A DNA stretch of 64,000 nt, from contig CAVSPU010000002.1 in NCBI GenBank assembly GCA_963729815.1, positions 310,001 to 374,000 of the forward strand. The letters are read 5' to 3'. The position numbers and the translations under genes are program-made. The notes under the pieces are model-generated. The model worked only from the letters and a program-made list of their open reading frames with translations. It searched no databases and was not told the origin of the DNA. Of this stretch, positions 50,968 through 60,726 are shown in pieces (position 1 is the first letter of the stretch; each line of letters begins with the position of its first letter). Source of the DNA: DAHUXN01 sp963729815. GTDB taxonomy: Bacteria; Acidobacteriota; Terriglobia; Acidiferrales; UBA7541.

Positions 50968-52317
50968 TTATTGAAAATCGATCATGACGTCCACCGTGTC
51001 GGCCGTCTGGTTTTTTTGGAGGTATCGCCCAATTTTGTCCTGGGCGGTGGGAGTCCCTTTGAATAGTTCCGGAATGCCCTGATTGAGGAAACTCTCATAG
51101 TAGGTTTCGTCGAAAACCTGGCCTTTCGGGATGCGCCAGCCGGCACGAAGGCGCTGTTCGGATTCGGGGGAAAGTCCTGTCAAGACCAGATCGCCCATGC
51201 GATATTGCGGGCCTTCGGAAATGTTTACGCGATATGCCGCGCGGTGGGCGGCATCATCGAAGGCTTCGTTTTCCTGGATCTGCGCGTCCAAATAGCCGCG
51301 GTGCCCGTAAGCCGCTTGCAGGTTCTGCCACAGCACGAAGATTTTCATCCCGTCGGCTGGCTGACCAAGCTGGAGTCCTTCTTCCTTCACGAGCGTATCT
51401 AAATCATCTTTCGTGTAAGCGTGATTGCCGGTCCAGTCGGCGCCCCCCCAGGTATAAACAGGCCCCGGCTCGATGGGAACCGTGACGTCGACGCTCTTGC
51501 TGATGAAACCCTGGTGGTCCGGTGGATGAACCTGCGCGGTTCCAAAATGCAGATGAAGGTAACCGTGGCTGAGATAGACGGGCCGGACATGCTCGAAGTC
51601 GAAGCGCTCAATGGCTTCCCTGGAAAATGGCTGGCCAACAATGTCGGGAAGCTGCTCAATGACGGAGTGGTCGCTCGCGGCCAATGGATCGGTGAAGGTA
51701 AGCGCATGAATGGCTACCTCGGCGCCGGAGACGCTGAAGCGGACCATCTTCTGGTCGGTGCCGGGCAAGAGCGTGAGCTGATGCGAAACCGTGCCTTGCA
51801 TTTGGTGGCTGGTGAGAGTTTGCTCGAGGACCTTTGCGATGGAGTCCAGAAACGACCCCGCGGCTGGAGCGCTGCCCTGAAATGGAATACCCGCCTGGTT
51901 GACGGCTTTTGACAGATCATCATCGCTGAACCACGGGAAGTTGTCGAACAGAACCGGGAACGTGGGAGCGTCCTGAATTTCGAATGTGACGCGGAGGCCT
52001 CCCGTATCGCTCGAAAAACGATAGCGCACGCTGGCAAACAAGCCCGACGCGGCAAGACGATTGGCGCCCGCTTGTATCGTGTCGCGACTTACCGCGGATC
52101 CGATTTGCATGCCACTGAGGGCGGCGATTTCGGCGGCGGAATAGAGATGCGAACCAGTTGCGTCGACCGAGAGAAGTTTCACCTGTGCATCTGACGAAGA
52201 TGCGGACTGTGCGCGGGCCTGGGGACAGACGCTTGCGAGGAACGCGGCTATAGCGCAGAACGCAACGCGGCAGTGAACGGACCGCAAACGAGGCCAAAGC
52301 TGGCGCTGTCGAATCAT
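50968..52317 (-). CDS. Exported POTRA-repeat protein without a beta-barrel
   Basis: A 449-residue protein with a signal peptide (through 'PQARAQ'). Several POTRA-like modules follow: 'LYSAAEIAALSGMQIGSAVS', 'AANRLAASGLFASVRYRFS' type (read as 'ANRLAASGLFASVRYRF'), then 'FSREAIERFDFEHVRPVYLSHG', 'YTKDDLDTLVKEEGLQLGQ' and 'EGPQYRMGDLVLTGLS'. The BamA/TamA type normally continues into a 16-strand barrel, which is absent. It may scaffold envelope protein assembly with a separate barrel. The ATG at 52317 avoids overlap with glmS. Confidence 0.75.
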   Translation of the reverse strand: MIRQRQLWPRLRSVHCRVAFCAIAAFLASVCPQARAQSASSSDAQVKLLSVDATGSHLYSAAEIAALSGMQIGSAVSRDTIQAGANRLAASGLFASVRYRFSSDTGGLRVTFEIQDAPTFPVLFDNFPWFSDDDLSKAVNQAGIPFQGSAPAAGSFLDSIAKVLEQTLTSHQMQGTVSHQLTLLPGTDQKMVRFSVSGAEVAIHALTFTDPLAASDHSVIEQLPDIVGQPFSREAIERFDFEHVRPVYLSHGYLHLHFGTAQVHPPDHQGFISKSVDVTVPIEPGPVYTWGGADWTGNHAYTKDDLDTLVKEEGLQLGQPADGMKIFVLWQNLQAAYGHRGYLDAQIQENEAFDDAAHRAAYRVNISEGPQYRMGDLVLTGLSPESEQRLRAGWRIPKGQVFDETYYESFLNQGIPELFKGTPTAQDKIGRYLQKNQTADTVDVMIDFQ

Positions 52318-52357
52318 CCGGACGATTCTAAGGCACCGGCGGGCAAATCGGAACTCT

Positions 52358-54211
52358 CTATTCCACAGTGACGGATTTTGCGAGATTGCGCGGCTGGTCG
52401 ACATCGCAGCCGCGGCGAACCGCGATGTGATAGGCGAGAAGCTGCAAAGGGAGGATTTCGAGAATGGGCGTCAGAATTTCGGGCGCGGGCGGGATTTCAA
52501 TGACATGGTCGGCGGCTTCGCGCACCAGCCGATCGCCTTCCGTGACGAGGGCGATGACGATGCCGTCGCGGGCTTTGACTTCCCTGATATTCGACACGGT
52601 TTTTTCATAGCGAGTCATGGAGGCGGCGTCGTTTTCATCGCGCGTGGCGATGACGACGACAGGCAGATTTTCGTCGATGAGCGCGTTGGGTCCATGCTTC
52701 ATTTCGCCGGCCGGATATCCCTCGGCGTGAATGTAGGAAATTTCCTTGAGCTTCAAGGCGCCTTCGAGCGCGATGGGATAGTGGATGCCGCGGCCGAGGT
52801 AAAGAAAATCGGAGTGGCGGAAAAATTGGCGGCCGAGCGCTTCGTACTCTTCGTCGCGCTGCAGAATCCATTCCATCTTGTGGGGGATACGCGCCATTTC
52901 CTGAACGAGATTCTTCGCGGCTTCGAGCGAAACGCCCGAACGAAGTTCGCCCATGTGCAGCGCGAGCACGGCAAGGGCAGTGAGCTGCCCCGTGAAGGCT
53001 TTCGTGGAGGCCACGCCGATCTCCGGGCCGGCATGGGTGAGAATCGTGCCGCAGGCCTCGCGCGTGATCATCGAGCCGACGACGTTGCAAATGGCCAGCG
53101 TTTTCGCGTGTTTTTGGCGAGCCTCGCGCTGGGCGGCGAGGGTATCGGCCGTTTCTCCCGATTGACTGATGACTATCACGAGGTTCCGCTGATCGATGAT
53201 CGGATCGCGATAGCGGAATTCGCTGCCGTAATCGACTTCCACGGGGACCTGAGCCAGTTTCTCGATCATGAACTTTCCGGCGAGCCCGGCGTGCCAACTG
53301 GTTCCGCAAGCGACGATTTTTATGCTCTGAAATTCGCGGAACTCCTTCGCGGTGATCTCCATTTCGTCGAGAAAGACTTTACCCGTATCCAGGGAGACGC
53401 GGCCGACGAGAGTATCGCGGACGGCGCGAGGCTGCTCGAAGATTTCCTTCTGCATGAAATGCTTGAAGCCGCCCTTTTCGGCCATGATGGGGTCCCAGGT
53501 GATGTGCTGGACGGGGCGTTCGATGGCCGCGCCATCAAAGTCGGTGAGGCGGACGCCTTCGGGCGTGAGGACGGCAATGTCCCCGTCGGATAGAAAAATG
53601 ACGTCGCGGGTGTGATGGAGTATGGCGGGGATGTCGCTGGCGACGAAGTATTCGTTTTGACCGAGACCGATGACCGCAGGCGGGCCCCAGCGAGCAGCAA
53701 CAATTTTGTTGAGATCGCGCGTGGAGATGACGGCCAGGGCGTAGACGCCATTCAATTGTTTCACTGTTTTCTGCACAGCGCTTTCGAGCGAGCCGTTGAG
53801 ATTGGCTTCCACGAGGTGAGCGATGACTTCGGTGTCCGTCTCGGTGACGAACTTGTGGCCCTTGGCGATCAACTGCTGCTTGAGCTCGAGATAGTTCTCG
53901 ATAATTCCATTGTGAACGACAACGACCTCGCCCTTGCAATCGCGATGGGGATGCGCGTTTTCTTCCGTGGGGCGGCCATGAGTGGCCCAGCGCGTGTGGC
54001 CAATGCCGTAAGTACCTTCGAGCGGGGAGAGACGGATCGTCTCCTCGAGGTTGCGGAGTTTTCCGGACGCGCGGCGGATGTCGAGCTTGCCGTCCTTTTG
54101 GACCACGGCGATGCCAGCGGAGTCATAACCGCGATATTCGAGGCGCTTGAGGCCGTCCAGAATGAGCGGGACGACTTTCTTGGGGCCGATGTAGCCTACA
54201 ATTCCACACAT
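52358..54211 (-). CDS. glmS: Glutamine-fructose-6-phosphate aminotransferase
   Basis: A 617-residue enzyme of standard length. The N-terminal glutaminase begins 'MCGIVGYIG', with Cys2 the nucleophile. The 'GHTRWATHGRPTEENAHPH' block (in part) belongs to it. Two SIS isomerase domains follow ('CGTSWHAGLAGKFMIEKL', 'SQSGETADT', 'LGRGIHYPIALEGALKLKEI' in part) and end 'QPRNLAKSVTVE', the canonical C-terminus. It makes glucosamine-6-phosphate for peptidoglycan and lipid A. No glmS ribozyme was recognised in the 150-nt upstream gap. Confidence 0.97.
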   Translation of the reverse strand: MCGIVGYIGPKKVVPLILDGLKRLEYRGYDSAGIAVVQKDGKLDIRRASGKLRNLEETIRLSPLEGTYGIGHTRWATHGRPTEENAHPHRDCKGEVVVVHNGIIENYLELKQQLIAKGHKFVTETDTEVIAHLVEANLNGSLESAVQKTVKQLNGVYALAVISTRDLNKIVAARWGPPAVIGLGQNEYFVASDIPAILHHTRDVIFLSDGDIAVLTPEGVRLTDFDGAAIERPVQHITWDPIMAEKGGFKHFMQKEIFEQPRAVRDTLVGRVSLDTGKVFLDEMEITAKEFREFQSIKIVACGTSWHAGLAGKFMIEKLAQVPVEVDYGSEFRYRDPIIDQRNLVIVISQSGETADTLAAQREARQKHAKTLAICNVVGSMITREACGTILTHAGPEIGVASTKAFTGQLTALAVLALHMGELRSGVSLEAAKNLVQEMARIPHKMEWILQRDEEYEALGRQFFRHSDFLYLGRGIHYPIALEGALKLKEISYIHAEGYPAGEMKHGPNALIDENLPVVVIATRDENDAASMTRYEKTVSNIREVKARDGIVIALVTEGDRLVREAADHVIEIPPAPEILTPILEILPLQLLAYHIAVRRGCDVDQPRNLAKSVTVE

Positions 54212-54364
54212 GAGTTCCTGCGCTCCTGCCCGCCGTGGACCGGCCTATGCCACCGCCACGATGCGCGGTTCCATTCGAATGTTCAGATTAGCATAGTCCG
54301 CCAATTTGATGCCCTCACGGAGGAATCGACTCGGCGGATGAGTGAATGCGCCGGGAGAATCGCG

Positions 54365-54607
54365 CTAGCTTAGAATTTCGCAGCGAAACTCTTCGATGAC
54401 GGGATTTGCGAGGACTTCGCGGGCGATCTTCTCCGCCTGCTTTTTTGCGTCCTCCGCGCTGACGCCGCCGAGATCGAGGACGAAGAATTTGCCCTGGCGC
54501 ACGCTTTGCACCTTCGAATAGCCAAGCGAAGAGAGCGCGTGCTGAATCGTTTGCCCTTGCGGGTCAAGCACGGTTGATTTCAACATCACCCATACGTGAG
54601 CTTTCAT
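54365..54607 (-). CDS. purS: Phosphoribosylformylglycinamidine synthase subunit PurS
   Basis: An 80-residue protein: 'KAHVWVMLKSTVLDPQGQTI', 'ALSSLGYSKVQSVRQGKFFVLDL' (in part) and 'LANPVIEEFRCEI' match PurS, which bridges PurL and PurQ in purine synthesis step four. PurQ and PurL are not adjacent here, which is unusual since the three genes are commonly clustered. It sits 8 nt after the adenosine deaminase-like gene, so both purine genes are probably cotranscribed. Confidence 0.88.
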   Translation of the reverse strand: MKAHVWVMLKSTVLDPQGQTIQHALSSLGYSKVQSVRQGKFFVLDLGGVSAEDAKKQAEKIAREVLANPVIEEFRCEILS

Positions 54608-54615
54608 GCGAGGCA

Positions 54616-55671
54616 TTATAGCAAATCGAGGCTCCGCGCTCCGGTGCGAAAGCGCTCGAGCATCGCCTGCTTTTCAGCGGGAGGCAAAAATGCGTGACGG
54701 AAGCCGGCTTCAGCGACTGAGACCAGTTGTGCAGTGGTCAATCCCATTCTTGTCGCGGCGAGGGCATAGGCGCCGTCCAAAGTGGTGTGAAACATTGCGG
54801 GATCATCTGTCGCTAGAGTTACGGGGACGCCGCGGGCGACAAAGTTCCGCAGAGGGTGATCTTCGACGCGCGCCGTCCCCGAACCGAGCAATTTGGCAAG
54901 CGCGCCCGTGCAAAGATTGCTCTCGGGGCAGATTTCGAGGGGAATCTGGCGCTCGATGAGCACGTCCATGAGAGCTTCGTCGCGAATGGCGACGATGCCA
55001 TGGCCTATGCGCTCGGCGTGGAGGATATTAATGGCATCGCGGACAGATTGCGGACCGCCCATCTCCCCGGCGTGCGCAACGCAATGAAGCCCTTCGCCAG
55101 CAGCATAATCGTAGACGCCGCGAAAATCAGCGGCGGGCAGCGATTCTTCATCTCCGCCGAGGCCGAACGCGACAACACCTTGGGATTTCATTTGAGCGGC
55201 GAGACGAGCAACTTCCATGGCTTTATCGGGGCCGAATTGACGCACAGCGTCGAAGATCCAACGAATCTGCGTGCGCCGGGATTTTTGCGCTTCATCGAGT
55301 GCGCGCAGGATCGCAGCAAGATTCGCGTCGACATCTTGCTTTCGCAGCAACATTACGCCCACGGACAGAGTGATTTCCGCATAGAGGCAATTCTGCGCGC
55401 TCAGGTCACGGGCCGGAATTTTCACGAGTTGCGCATAGTCGCTAGGCGCGCGGAGATAAGAAGTGGCCCACTTGAATAAATCGAGGAAGGCAGGAAACGT
55501 TGTGGTGTTGTAGCGCTCCGCGACTTCGGCGTAATCGAGTTTCTCGCCATGCCGTTCCGCGAGCCTTAGGAGGAGCGCCGGAGGGATGCAGCCTTCCAAG
55601 TGAAGATGAAGTTCGGCTTTCGGCAGATGGCGGAGCTTTTCAGCGTCTCCCTGTGGCGACGGAGTAGGCAT
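54616..55671 (-). CDS. Adenosine deaminase-family purine deaminase
   Basis: A 351-residue TIM-barrel deaminase. Zinc ligands and catalytic residues are visible: 'ELHLHLEG' with the His pair, 'VAHAGE' with His and the catalytic Glu, 'ERIGHG' with His, and 'ATDDPAMF' with the Asp pair. 'ICPESNLCTG' is also typical. The family includes adenosine, adenine and aminodeoxyfutalosine deaminases, and motifs alone do not decide; the short length fits the bacterial adenosine/aminofutalosine type. Its start overlaps the S1/P1-like gene by 32 nt. Confidence 0.88.
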   Translation of the reverse strand: MPTPSPQGDAEKLRHLPKAELHLHLEGCIPPALLLRLAERHGEKLDYAEVAERYNTTTFPAFLDLFKWATSYLRAPSDYAQLVKIPARDLSAQNCLYAEITLSVGVMLLRKQDVDANLAAILRALDEAQKSRRTQIRWIFDAVRQFGPDKAMEVARLAAQMKSQGVVAFGLGGDEESLPAADFRGVYDYAAGEGLHCVAHAGEMGGPQSVRDAINILHAERIGHGIVAIRDEALMDVLIERQIPLEICPESNLCTGALAKLLGSGTARVEDHPLRNFVARGVPVTLATDDPAMFHTTLDGAYALAATRMGLTTAQLVSVAEAGFRHAFLPPAEKQAMLERFRTGARSLDLL

Positions 55672-56599
55672 TTCGCGAAGGAATCACCGCGCGGGCAACG
55701 GTGGCCGGCCGCGTTTCCCAAGCCGTCAGCCAATAAGAGCCAACATCCGCGGCCGCGTCGGAGATTTGGCGAACGAGCACCGCTCCCGTCTGGCTGTAGA
55801 AACGGTCATAGTATTCATCATTGTAATCGTTGAGGCCATCGTGAGAGCGGCGATCGGCGAGAAGGACATTTTCGAGCCAGGAATGGGCCGTGAGGCACAT
55901 TTCAAAGGCGCGGTCGGTCGGATCGGAAATGAACGATGCGGGATTGGGGTGAAGGTAAAAAAACAGGGAATAGCGATTGACTAGCCTTTTCCCGAAACGA
56001 TCGTCAACGCCAATTTGGCCGGACAAGTGGCCATCGCTGTTGATAGTCGTATTGAATGGGTCGTGTGCGTCAGCGACGTAGCTGCCCAGCAGCGCGGCGT
56101 CGAGCTTCGCTGAGGCCCAGTTCGCTGAGCGAAAATCGAGTGTCAGTTTTGCGCTGTACAGGCCGATCTGCCAGGGGAGCAAGCCGTTGGCCTCAAGCGA
56201 GCGCTTGCTATATTTCCGAGACGCCGCCTTGTAATCACGGGGCAGGTTTGTAAAAGGATATTGCCCATAATGGTCCAGGCGAATGTATTGGTTATGAAGC
56301 TCGGTGGGAGTCTGTTTGGCCGCGTCATTCGGATCAGTGACATGGAGAACCAGGAACTTACGGTTGGCTTCAAAAAAAGGGCGCATCGCGTCGGGCAAGG
56401 TGGCCACGGCGCTATTTACGATAAGGCGGTCGGCGTTGTCGCCCCAACCGAATGCCGATGGCGCAAGAAGGATACCCGCGACGATCAGTGTGGCCACGCC
56501 GGGACGAGCATAGGCGCGCAATCGAGCGCCATGCCGCCGCCTGCGGCGCGTTCGAGGACCGCGACCGTGGTTGGATGTCCTGTATCTATGGGGTTTCAT
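55640..56599 (-). CDS. Exported S1/P1 nuclease or phospholipase C-fold protein
   Basis: A 319-residue protein with a very basic N-terminus and one signal or anchor segment ('GVATLIVAGILLAPSAFG'). The mature start 'WGDNADRLIVNSAVATLP' resembles the S1/P1-PLC zinc fold, in which the N-terminal Trp is a ligand, but the usual His after it is replaced (AD for GH). 'HNQYIRLDHYG' and 'GSYVADAHDPFN' give further His/Asp ligands. It may cleave nucleic acid or phospholipid in the periplasm, or be inactive. It starts within the permease stop (ATGA overlap) and overlaps the deaminase gene. Confidence 0.65.
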   Translation of the reverse strand: MKPHRYRTSNHGRGPRTRRRRRHGARLRAYARPGVATLIVAGILLAPSAFGWGDNADRLIVNSAVATLPDAMRPFFEANRKFLVLHVTDPNDAAKQTPTELHNQYIRLDHYGQYPFTNLPRDYKAASRKYSKRSLEANGLLPWQIGLYSAKLTLDFRSANWASAKLDAALLGSYVADAHDPFNTTINSDGHLSGQIGVDDRFGKRLVNRYSLFFYLHPNPASFISDPTDRAFEMCLTAHSWLENVLLADRRSHDGLNDYNDEYYDRFYSQTGAVLVRQISDAAADVGSYWLTAWETRPATVARAVIPSRNAYSVATGRR

Positions 56600-58326
56600 G
56601 CGCTCTTGGCGAAAAGAGAATCTTCACGGTAATGATTGTAACCTCTCAACAAGAATACAAGCGCGACAATCGCCAGGGCGACGAGTCCGGCTCTCTCGAG
56701 TATTCCGGCCTGCAATACGCCATCGATGACCACATATCCGCCGACGATCGCCAGCAGAAACAAAATGCTGCTCAATGCGATCAATGCCTTGTCGGAAATA
56801 ATCATCATGCCACGCTGCGCATCCGGGTCAGCCGTTCGTCCGGCCGTGCTGTGCCGGACTCCGAAGTCGAAATAGAATAAGAGCCCCACAATGAGCCAAA
56901 CAAAGAATCGCACCCAATTTTCCACGGTAAGGCTCGCCATCAGAACAAAGCACAAGACCACCGAGGCAATGGGAATCCAGGGAGAAAAGGGAACCCGAAA
57001 AGCGCGCGGGCGATCTGGCTGGCGCTTTCGCAATATCAAGACGGCCACCGAAACCAGAATGAAGGCGAACAGGGTGCCGATATTCGTCAGATTCACGAGC
57101 GTGCCGATATCAAAAATTCCCGCGGGGATGGCGACGAAAAATCCCGCGACCCATGTGGCAAAATCTGGTGTGCGGAAGGTCTTGTGCACGCGCGAAAATA
57201 TCGCCGGCAGAAGGCCATCGCGCGACATGGCAAACCAGACGCGCGCCTGGCCCAGCTGAAAAACGAGGATGGAGGAGATCATGCCCATCAGCGCGCCGAC
57301 GGTGACCCAGCGGTCGGTGAGTTTCAGGCCGAGGGCTTCGAGGGCGTTGGCGACGGGCGCGGCGTTGTTCAGCTTGTCCCAGTGCTGGACGCCGGTCAGC
57401 ACGATGGCGACGGCGACGTAAAAAATTGCGCAGACGAAGAGCGAGGCGAGAATTCCGAGCGGGACGTCGCGTTTCGGGTTCTTGCATTCCTCAGCGGCGG
57501 TCGATACGGAGTCGAAACCAATGTAAGTGAAGAACACAATCGCGCCGCCGGTGAGGACGCCTTGAAAGCCGTTCGGGAAAAATGGCTTCAGGTTGGCGGG
57601 CTGAATGTATTTGCTTGCGACCACGCAAAAAACCACGATGGCCACGAGTTTGATGCCAACCATGAGGTTATTGGCGCTAGCTGATTCGCGGATGCCGCGA
57701 ACGAGCAAAACCGTAAGGAACATGACAATCAGGAAGCCCAGCAAGTTGAAATGCCAGGCCCAGCCCACCATCGGGTCATAGGCCGGAGTGCCCAGAGAGT
57801 CGGGAATGTGAATGTGGAAGGTGTCGAGAAGATTATTGACGTAGGCGGAGAAACCGACAGCGACCGCCATATTCGAGACCGCGTATTCCAGAATGAGATC
57901 CCATCCAATGACCCAGGCAATGAATTCGCCGAGCGTCGCGTAGGTGTATGTGTATGCGCTGCCGGCGATGGGAATCATGGAGGCCAGCTCCGCGTAACAC
58001 AACCCGGCCAAAGCGCAGATGAAAGCGACAGCGAGGAAGGATACGGCGATGCCCGGTCCGGCGCCGGGCCTGCCATTTAGGCCAATGGCATGCGTGCCGT
58101 GCATCAGCACACTCAGGAGCGGCGCCTGGAGGATGGAAGGGTAACGGTCCACCTCGCCGGCGGCGGCGGTGCCAGTGGTGATGAAAATGCCGCTGCCAAT
58201 GATGGCGCCAATCCCAAGAGCGGTGAGGCTGAGCCAGCCAAGGGTTCTCTTAAGGCGTTTGGCAGGCTGATCGGCGTCAGAGATGAGCTGGTCGATGCTC
58301 TTGGTACGGAAGAACTGTCTATTCAT
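56596..58326 (-). CDS. APC superfamily amino acid permease (CAT type)
   Basis: A 576-residue inner-membrane transporter with about 12-14 hydrophobic helices. 'LGIGAIIGSGIFITTGTAAA' is the TM1 signature. 'YTYATLGEFIAWVIGWDLILEYAV' (in part) and 'FFTYIGFDSVSTAAEE' follow the cationic amino acid transporter/YfnA pattern. It likely imports amino acids by proton or substrate exchange. It heads a minus-strand run with the S1/P1-like protein, the deaminase and purS. Confidence 0.92.
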   Translation of the reverse strand: MNRQFFRTKSIDQLISDADQPAKRLKRTLGWLSLTALGIGAIIGSGIFITTGTAAAGEVDRYPSILQAPLLSVLMHGTHAIGLNGRPGAGPGIAVSFLAVAFICALAGLCYAELASMIPIAGSAYTYTYATLGEFIAWVIGWDLILEYAVSNMAVAVGFSAYVNNLLDTFHIHIPDSLGTPAYDPMVGWAWHFNLLGFLIVMFLTVLLVRGIRESASANNLMVGIKLVAIVVFCVVASKYIQPANLKPFFPNGFQGVLTGGAIVFFTYIGFDSVSTAAEECKNPKRDVPLGILASLFVCAIFYVAVAIVLTGVQHWDKLNNAAPVANALEALGLKLTDRWVTVGALMGMISSILVFQLGQARVWFAMSRDGLLPAIFSRVHKTFRTPDFATWVAGFFVAIPAGIFDIGTLVNLTNIGTLFAFILVSVAVLILRKRQPDRPRAFRVPFSPWIPIASVVLCFVLMASLTVENWVRFFVWLIVGLLFYFDFGVRHSTAGRTADPDAQRGMMIISDKALIALSSILFLLAIVGGYVVIDGVLQAGILERAGLVALAIVALVFLLRGYNHYREDSLFAKSA

Positions 58327-58427
58327 CTATTCAAAGGGCCACCGTCCCCTGTATCGCAAGGGCAGCACTCTACCTTGAGCGCGTTCAGCGCGCAACCGCC
58401 GTCGGGGGGAGGTTTCCGCAGGGGCAG

Positions 58428-60632
58428 CTAAACAGCTTCGAGGTGCGCGTAGCGCTCGATGAGCTTTTTTGTGCCGTAATCAACGAAGCTGACGACCAGC
58501 CGTCGGTCATTACCGTCATCCTCGACGTTGAGGATTGTGCCGATGCCGTACGTGGGATGGCGAACGCGTGTCCCGATGAGGGCATTCGAGGTTTTCTTTG
58601 GTTTTTTTGCGCCGATGCTGCGCAGCGCGGTTCGATTGACGCGGCGAAATTCGGATTCGTAAAATTCTGGGTCCGGCTCGTAGCGGCGCGTTTCGCCTGA
58701 TTCGGCGAGCGATCCTTTTGCTGCTTCGATCAAATCGGCGGGGATTTCCGTAAGAAACCGAGAAGGAGCCGAAGCGGCGAGGCCGGAGTCACCCCAAGTG
58801 CGGCGATAAATGGCGCGCGAGAGCGTCAGCGTGCGCTTGGCGCGCGTCATGCCGACGTAACAGAGGCGACGCTCTTCTTCAATGCTGTCGTCGCTGCCGA
58901 GCGAGCGCCCGTGTGGCAATAGTCCTTCTTCGAGTCCGGCGAGAAAGACGTGATCGAATTCGAGGCCCTTGGCGCTGTGAAGAGTGATCAAAGACACGGG
59001 AACGCTTTCATCGAATTCATCGGCGTCGGCCACCAACGCGGCGCGGTCGAGAACGTCTTCGAGCGTTTGGCCGGCCTCGATGGCTTCGGCGAGGGCGTTG
59101 GAGAGCTCGCGAAGGTTTTCAGCGCGGGATGAATGATCGAGTTTGTCCTGCTGCTCAACCCAATCCAGATAGCCGGTGCGGCTGAGAACGATTTCGATCA
59201 GCTCTCCCGGCGGCCGTTCCTGACTTTCCTTGGTGAGCTGGAGAATCATTTCGCGGAACGCGCCGAGAGCCGCGCCGCCGCCGCGAGTTTTGCCTGAGCC
59301 GGACACGCGTGCCATCGCTTGCCAGAGCGATTCATTGAATTCGCGCGCCACTTCGTGCAGAGCATCCACAGTGACTTTGCCAATGCCGCGCGGCGGAACG
59401 TTCAGCACTCGTAAGAGCGCGATGTTGTCTTCAGGATGCAGCGCCAAACGAACATACGCCAGGGCATCCTTGATTTCGGCTCGTTGATAAAAACTGAATC
59501 CGCCGACGACGCGATAGCGAACGCCGAGCCGCCGCAGGGTTTCCTCAAACGCACGCGATTGGGCAGCCGTGCGATACAAGACGGCGAGTGTTGCCCGGGA
59601 ATCATCGCGCAAAATGCGCGTGACCTCGCCGCAGACATATTCCGCTTCGTCGGAAGCGTCGCGGGCTTCATAGAACTTCAGCAATTCGCCTGCGCCGAGC
59701 ATGGCCTTGAGATTTTTGCCGAGGCGTTTTTGATTGTGGCTGACGACTCCGCCGGCAGCGTCCAGGATCACTTGCGTTGAACGGTAATTTTCTTCCAGGC
59801 GAATCGTGCGCGCGCCGGGAAAATCCTCGAGGAAGCGCTGGAAATTTCCGCTCACTGCGCCGCGCCAGCTATAAATGGACTGATCTTCATCGCCGACGAC
59901 GCAGACGTTGCGTTCTTTTCCGGCGAGCAGACGGACCAATTCTTCCTGGGAGGCGTTCGTGTCTTGAAATTCGTCGACCTGGATAAAGCGCAACCGCTCG
60001 GCCCAATGGCTGCGCGCGTCGGCATGTTCACGAAGCAGCCTGACGCCGCGCAGGAGCAGATCATCGAAATCGAGCGCGCTCGCTTTGCGCAGGATTTCTT
60101 CGTATTCGCGGTAAGTCGCGGCAACTTTCTTGCCCCAGGGATCAAACGCCTCGGCTTCCATTTCGTCCGGCGAGATATTGTGGTTCTTGGCGTGGCTGAT
60201 GCGGTCGCGCACCGCGCGAGGCGCAAACTCTTTCTCGCCGAGCCTGAGATTCTGCACGGCCAGCTTGACGGCGCGCGTCTGATCATCATCATCGTAAATC
60301 GCAAAATCACGAGGCAAGCCCGCGCGCGGAGCTTCGCGGCGCAAAAGGCGGGCGCAAAAAGAATGAAACGTTGAGATCCAAATGTCAGAGGCGCCATGCC
60401 CGCCAGCGCGGACCAAATCGCCGATGCGCTGGCGCATTTGATCGGCGGCCTTATTCGTGAAGGTGACGGCCAGGATGTTTTTTCCCGGAACGCCCTGCTC
60501 GATCAGATGAGCGACGCGATACGTGATGACGCGTGTCTTGCCCGTGCCTGCGCCGGCCAGCACCAGGACGGAGCCTTCGGTGGCCAGTACGGCTTCGCGT
60601 TGCTGAGGATTCAGTTCGTCGAGAAGCGCCAT
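58428..60632 (-). CDS. pcrA: UvrD/PcrA-type DNA helicase
   Basis: A 734-residue superfamily 1A helicase. Motif I 'AGAGTGKTRVI' (26-36), Ia 'VTFTNKAADQMRQRI', II 'VDEFQDTN', III 'GDEDQSIYSWRGA', IV 'LEENYRST', V 'LHSAKGLEFDHVF' and VI 'CYVGMTRAKR' are all intact. The C-terminus 'YGIGTILNVEDDGNDRRLVVSF' (in part) is the PcrA/UvrD Tudor-like tail. It unwinds 3'-5' in repair and clears replication conflicts. Confidence 0.95.
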   Translation of the reverse strand: MALLDELNPQQREAVLATEGSVLVLAGAGTGKTRVITYRVAHLIEQGVPGKNILAVTFTNKAADQMRQRIGDLVRAGGHGASDIWISTFHSFCARLLRREAPRAGLPRDFAIYDDDDQTRAVKLAVQNLRLGEKEFAPRAVRDRISHAKNHNISPDEMEAEAFDPWGKKVAATYREYEEILRKASALDFDDLLLRGVRLLREHADARSHWAERLRFIQVDEFQDTNASQEELVRLLAGKERNVCVVGDEDQSIYSWRGAVSGNFQRFLEDFPGARTIRLEENYRSTQVILDAAGGVVSHNQKRLGKNLKAMLGAGELLKFYEARDASDEAEYVCGEVTRILRDDSRATLAVLYRTAAQSRAFEETLRRLGVRYRVVGGFSFYQRAEIKDALAYVRLALHPEDNIALLRVLNVPPRGIGKVTVDALHEVAREFNESLWQAMARVSGSGKTRGGGAALGAFREMILQLTKESQERPPGELIEIVLSRTGYLDWVEQQDKLDHSSRAENLRELSNALAEAIEAGQTLEDVLDRAALVADADEFDESVPVSLITLHSAKGLEFDHVFLAGLEEGLLPHGRSLGSDDSIEEERRLCYVGMTRAKRTLTLSRAIYRRTWGDSGLAASAPSRFLTEIPADLIEAAKGSLAESGETRRYEPDPEFYESEFRRVNRTALRSIGAKKPKKTSNALIGTRVRHPTYGIGTILNVEDDGNDRRLVVSFVDYGTKKLIERYAHLEAV

Positions 60633-60726
60633 GGTCGGTTTGAAATACTGTCGAATAAAAATCGAAAATCGATTCTATCCGAGCGGCAGAAATTCGGCAA
60701 ACGGACCAGTGTGTGGATGCTTTTGC

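Noticed and set aside
54212..54364. glmS ribozyme upstream of glmS
   Set aside because: I could not recognise the conserved core in this gap.
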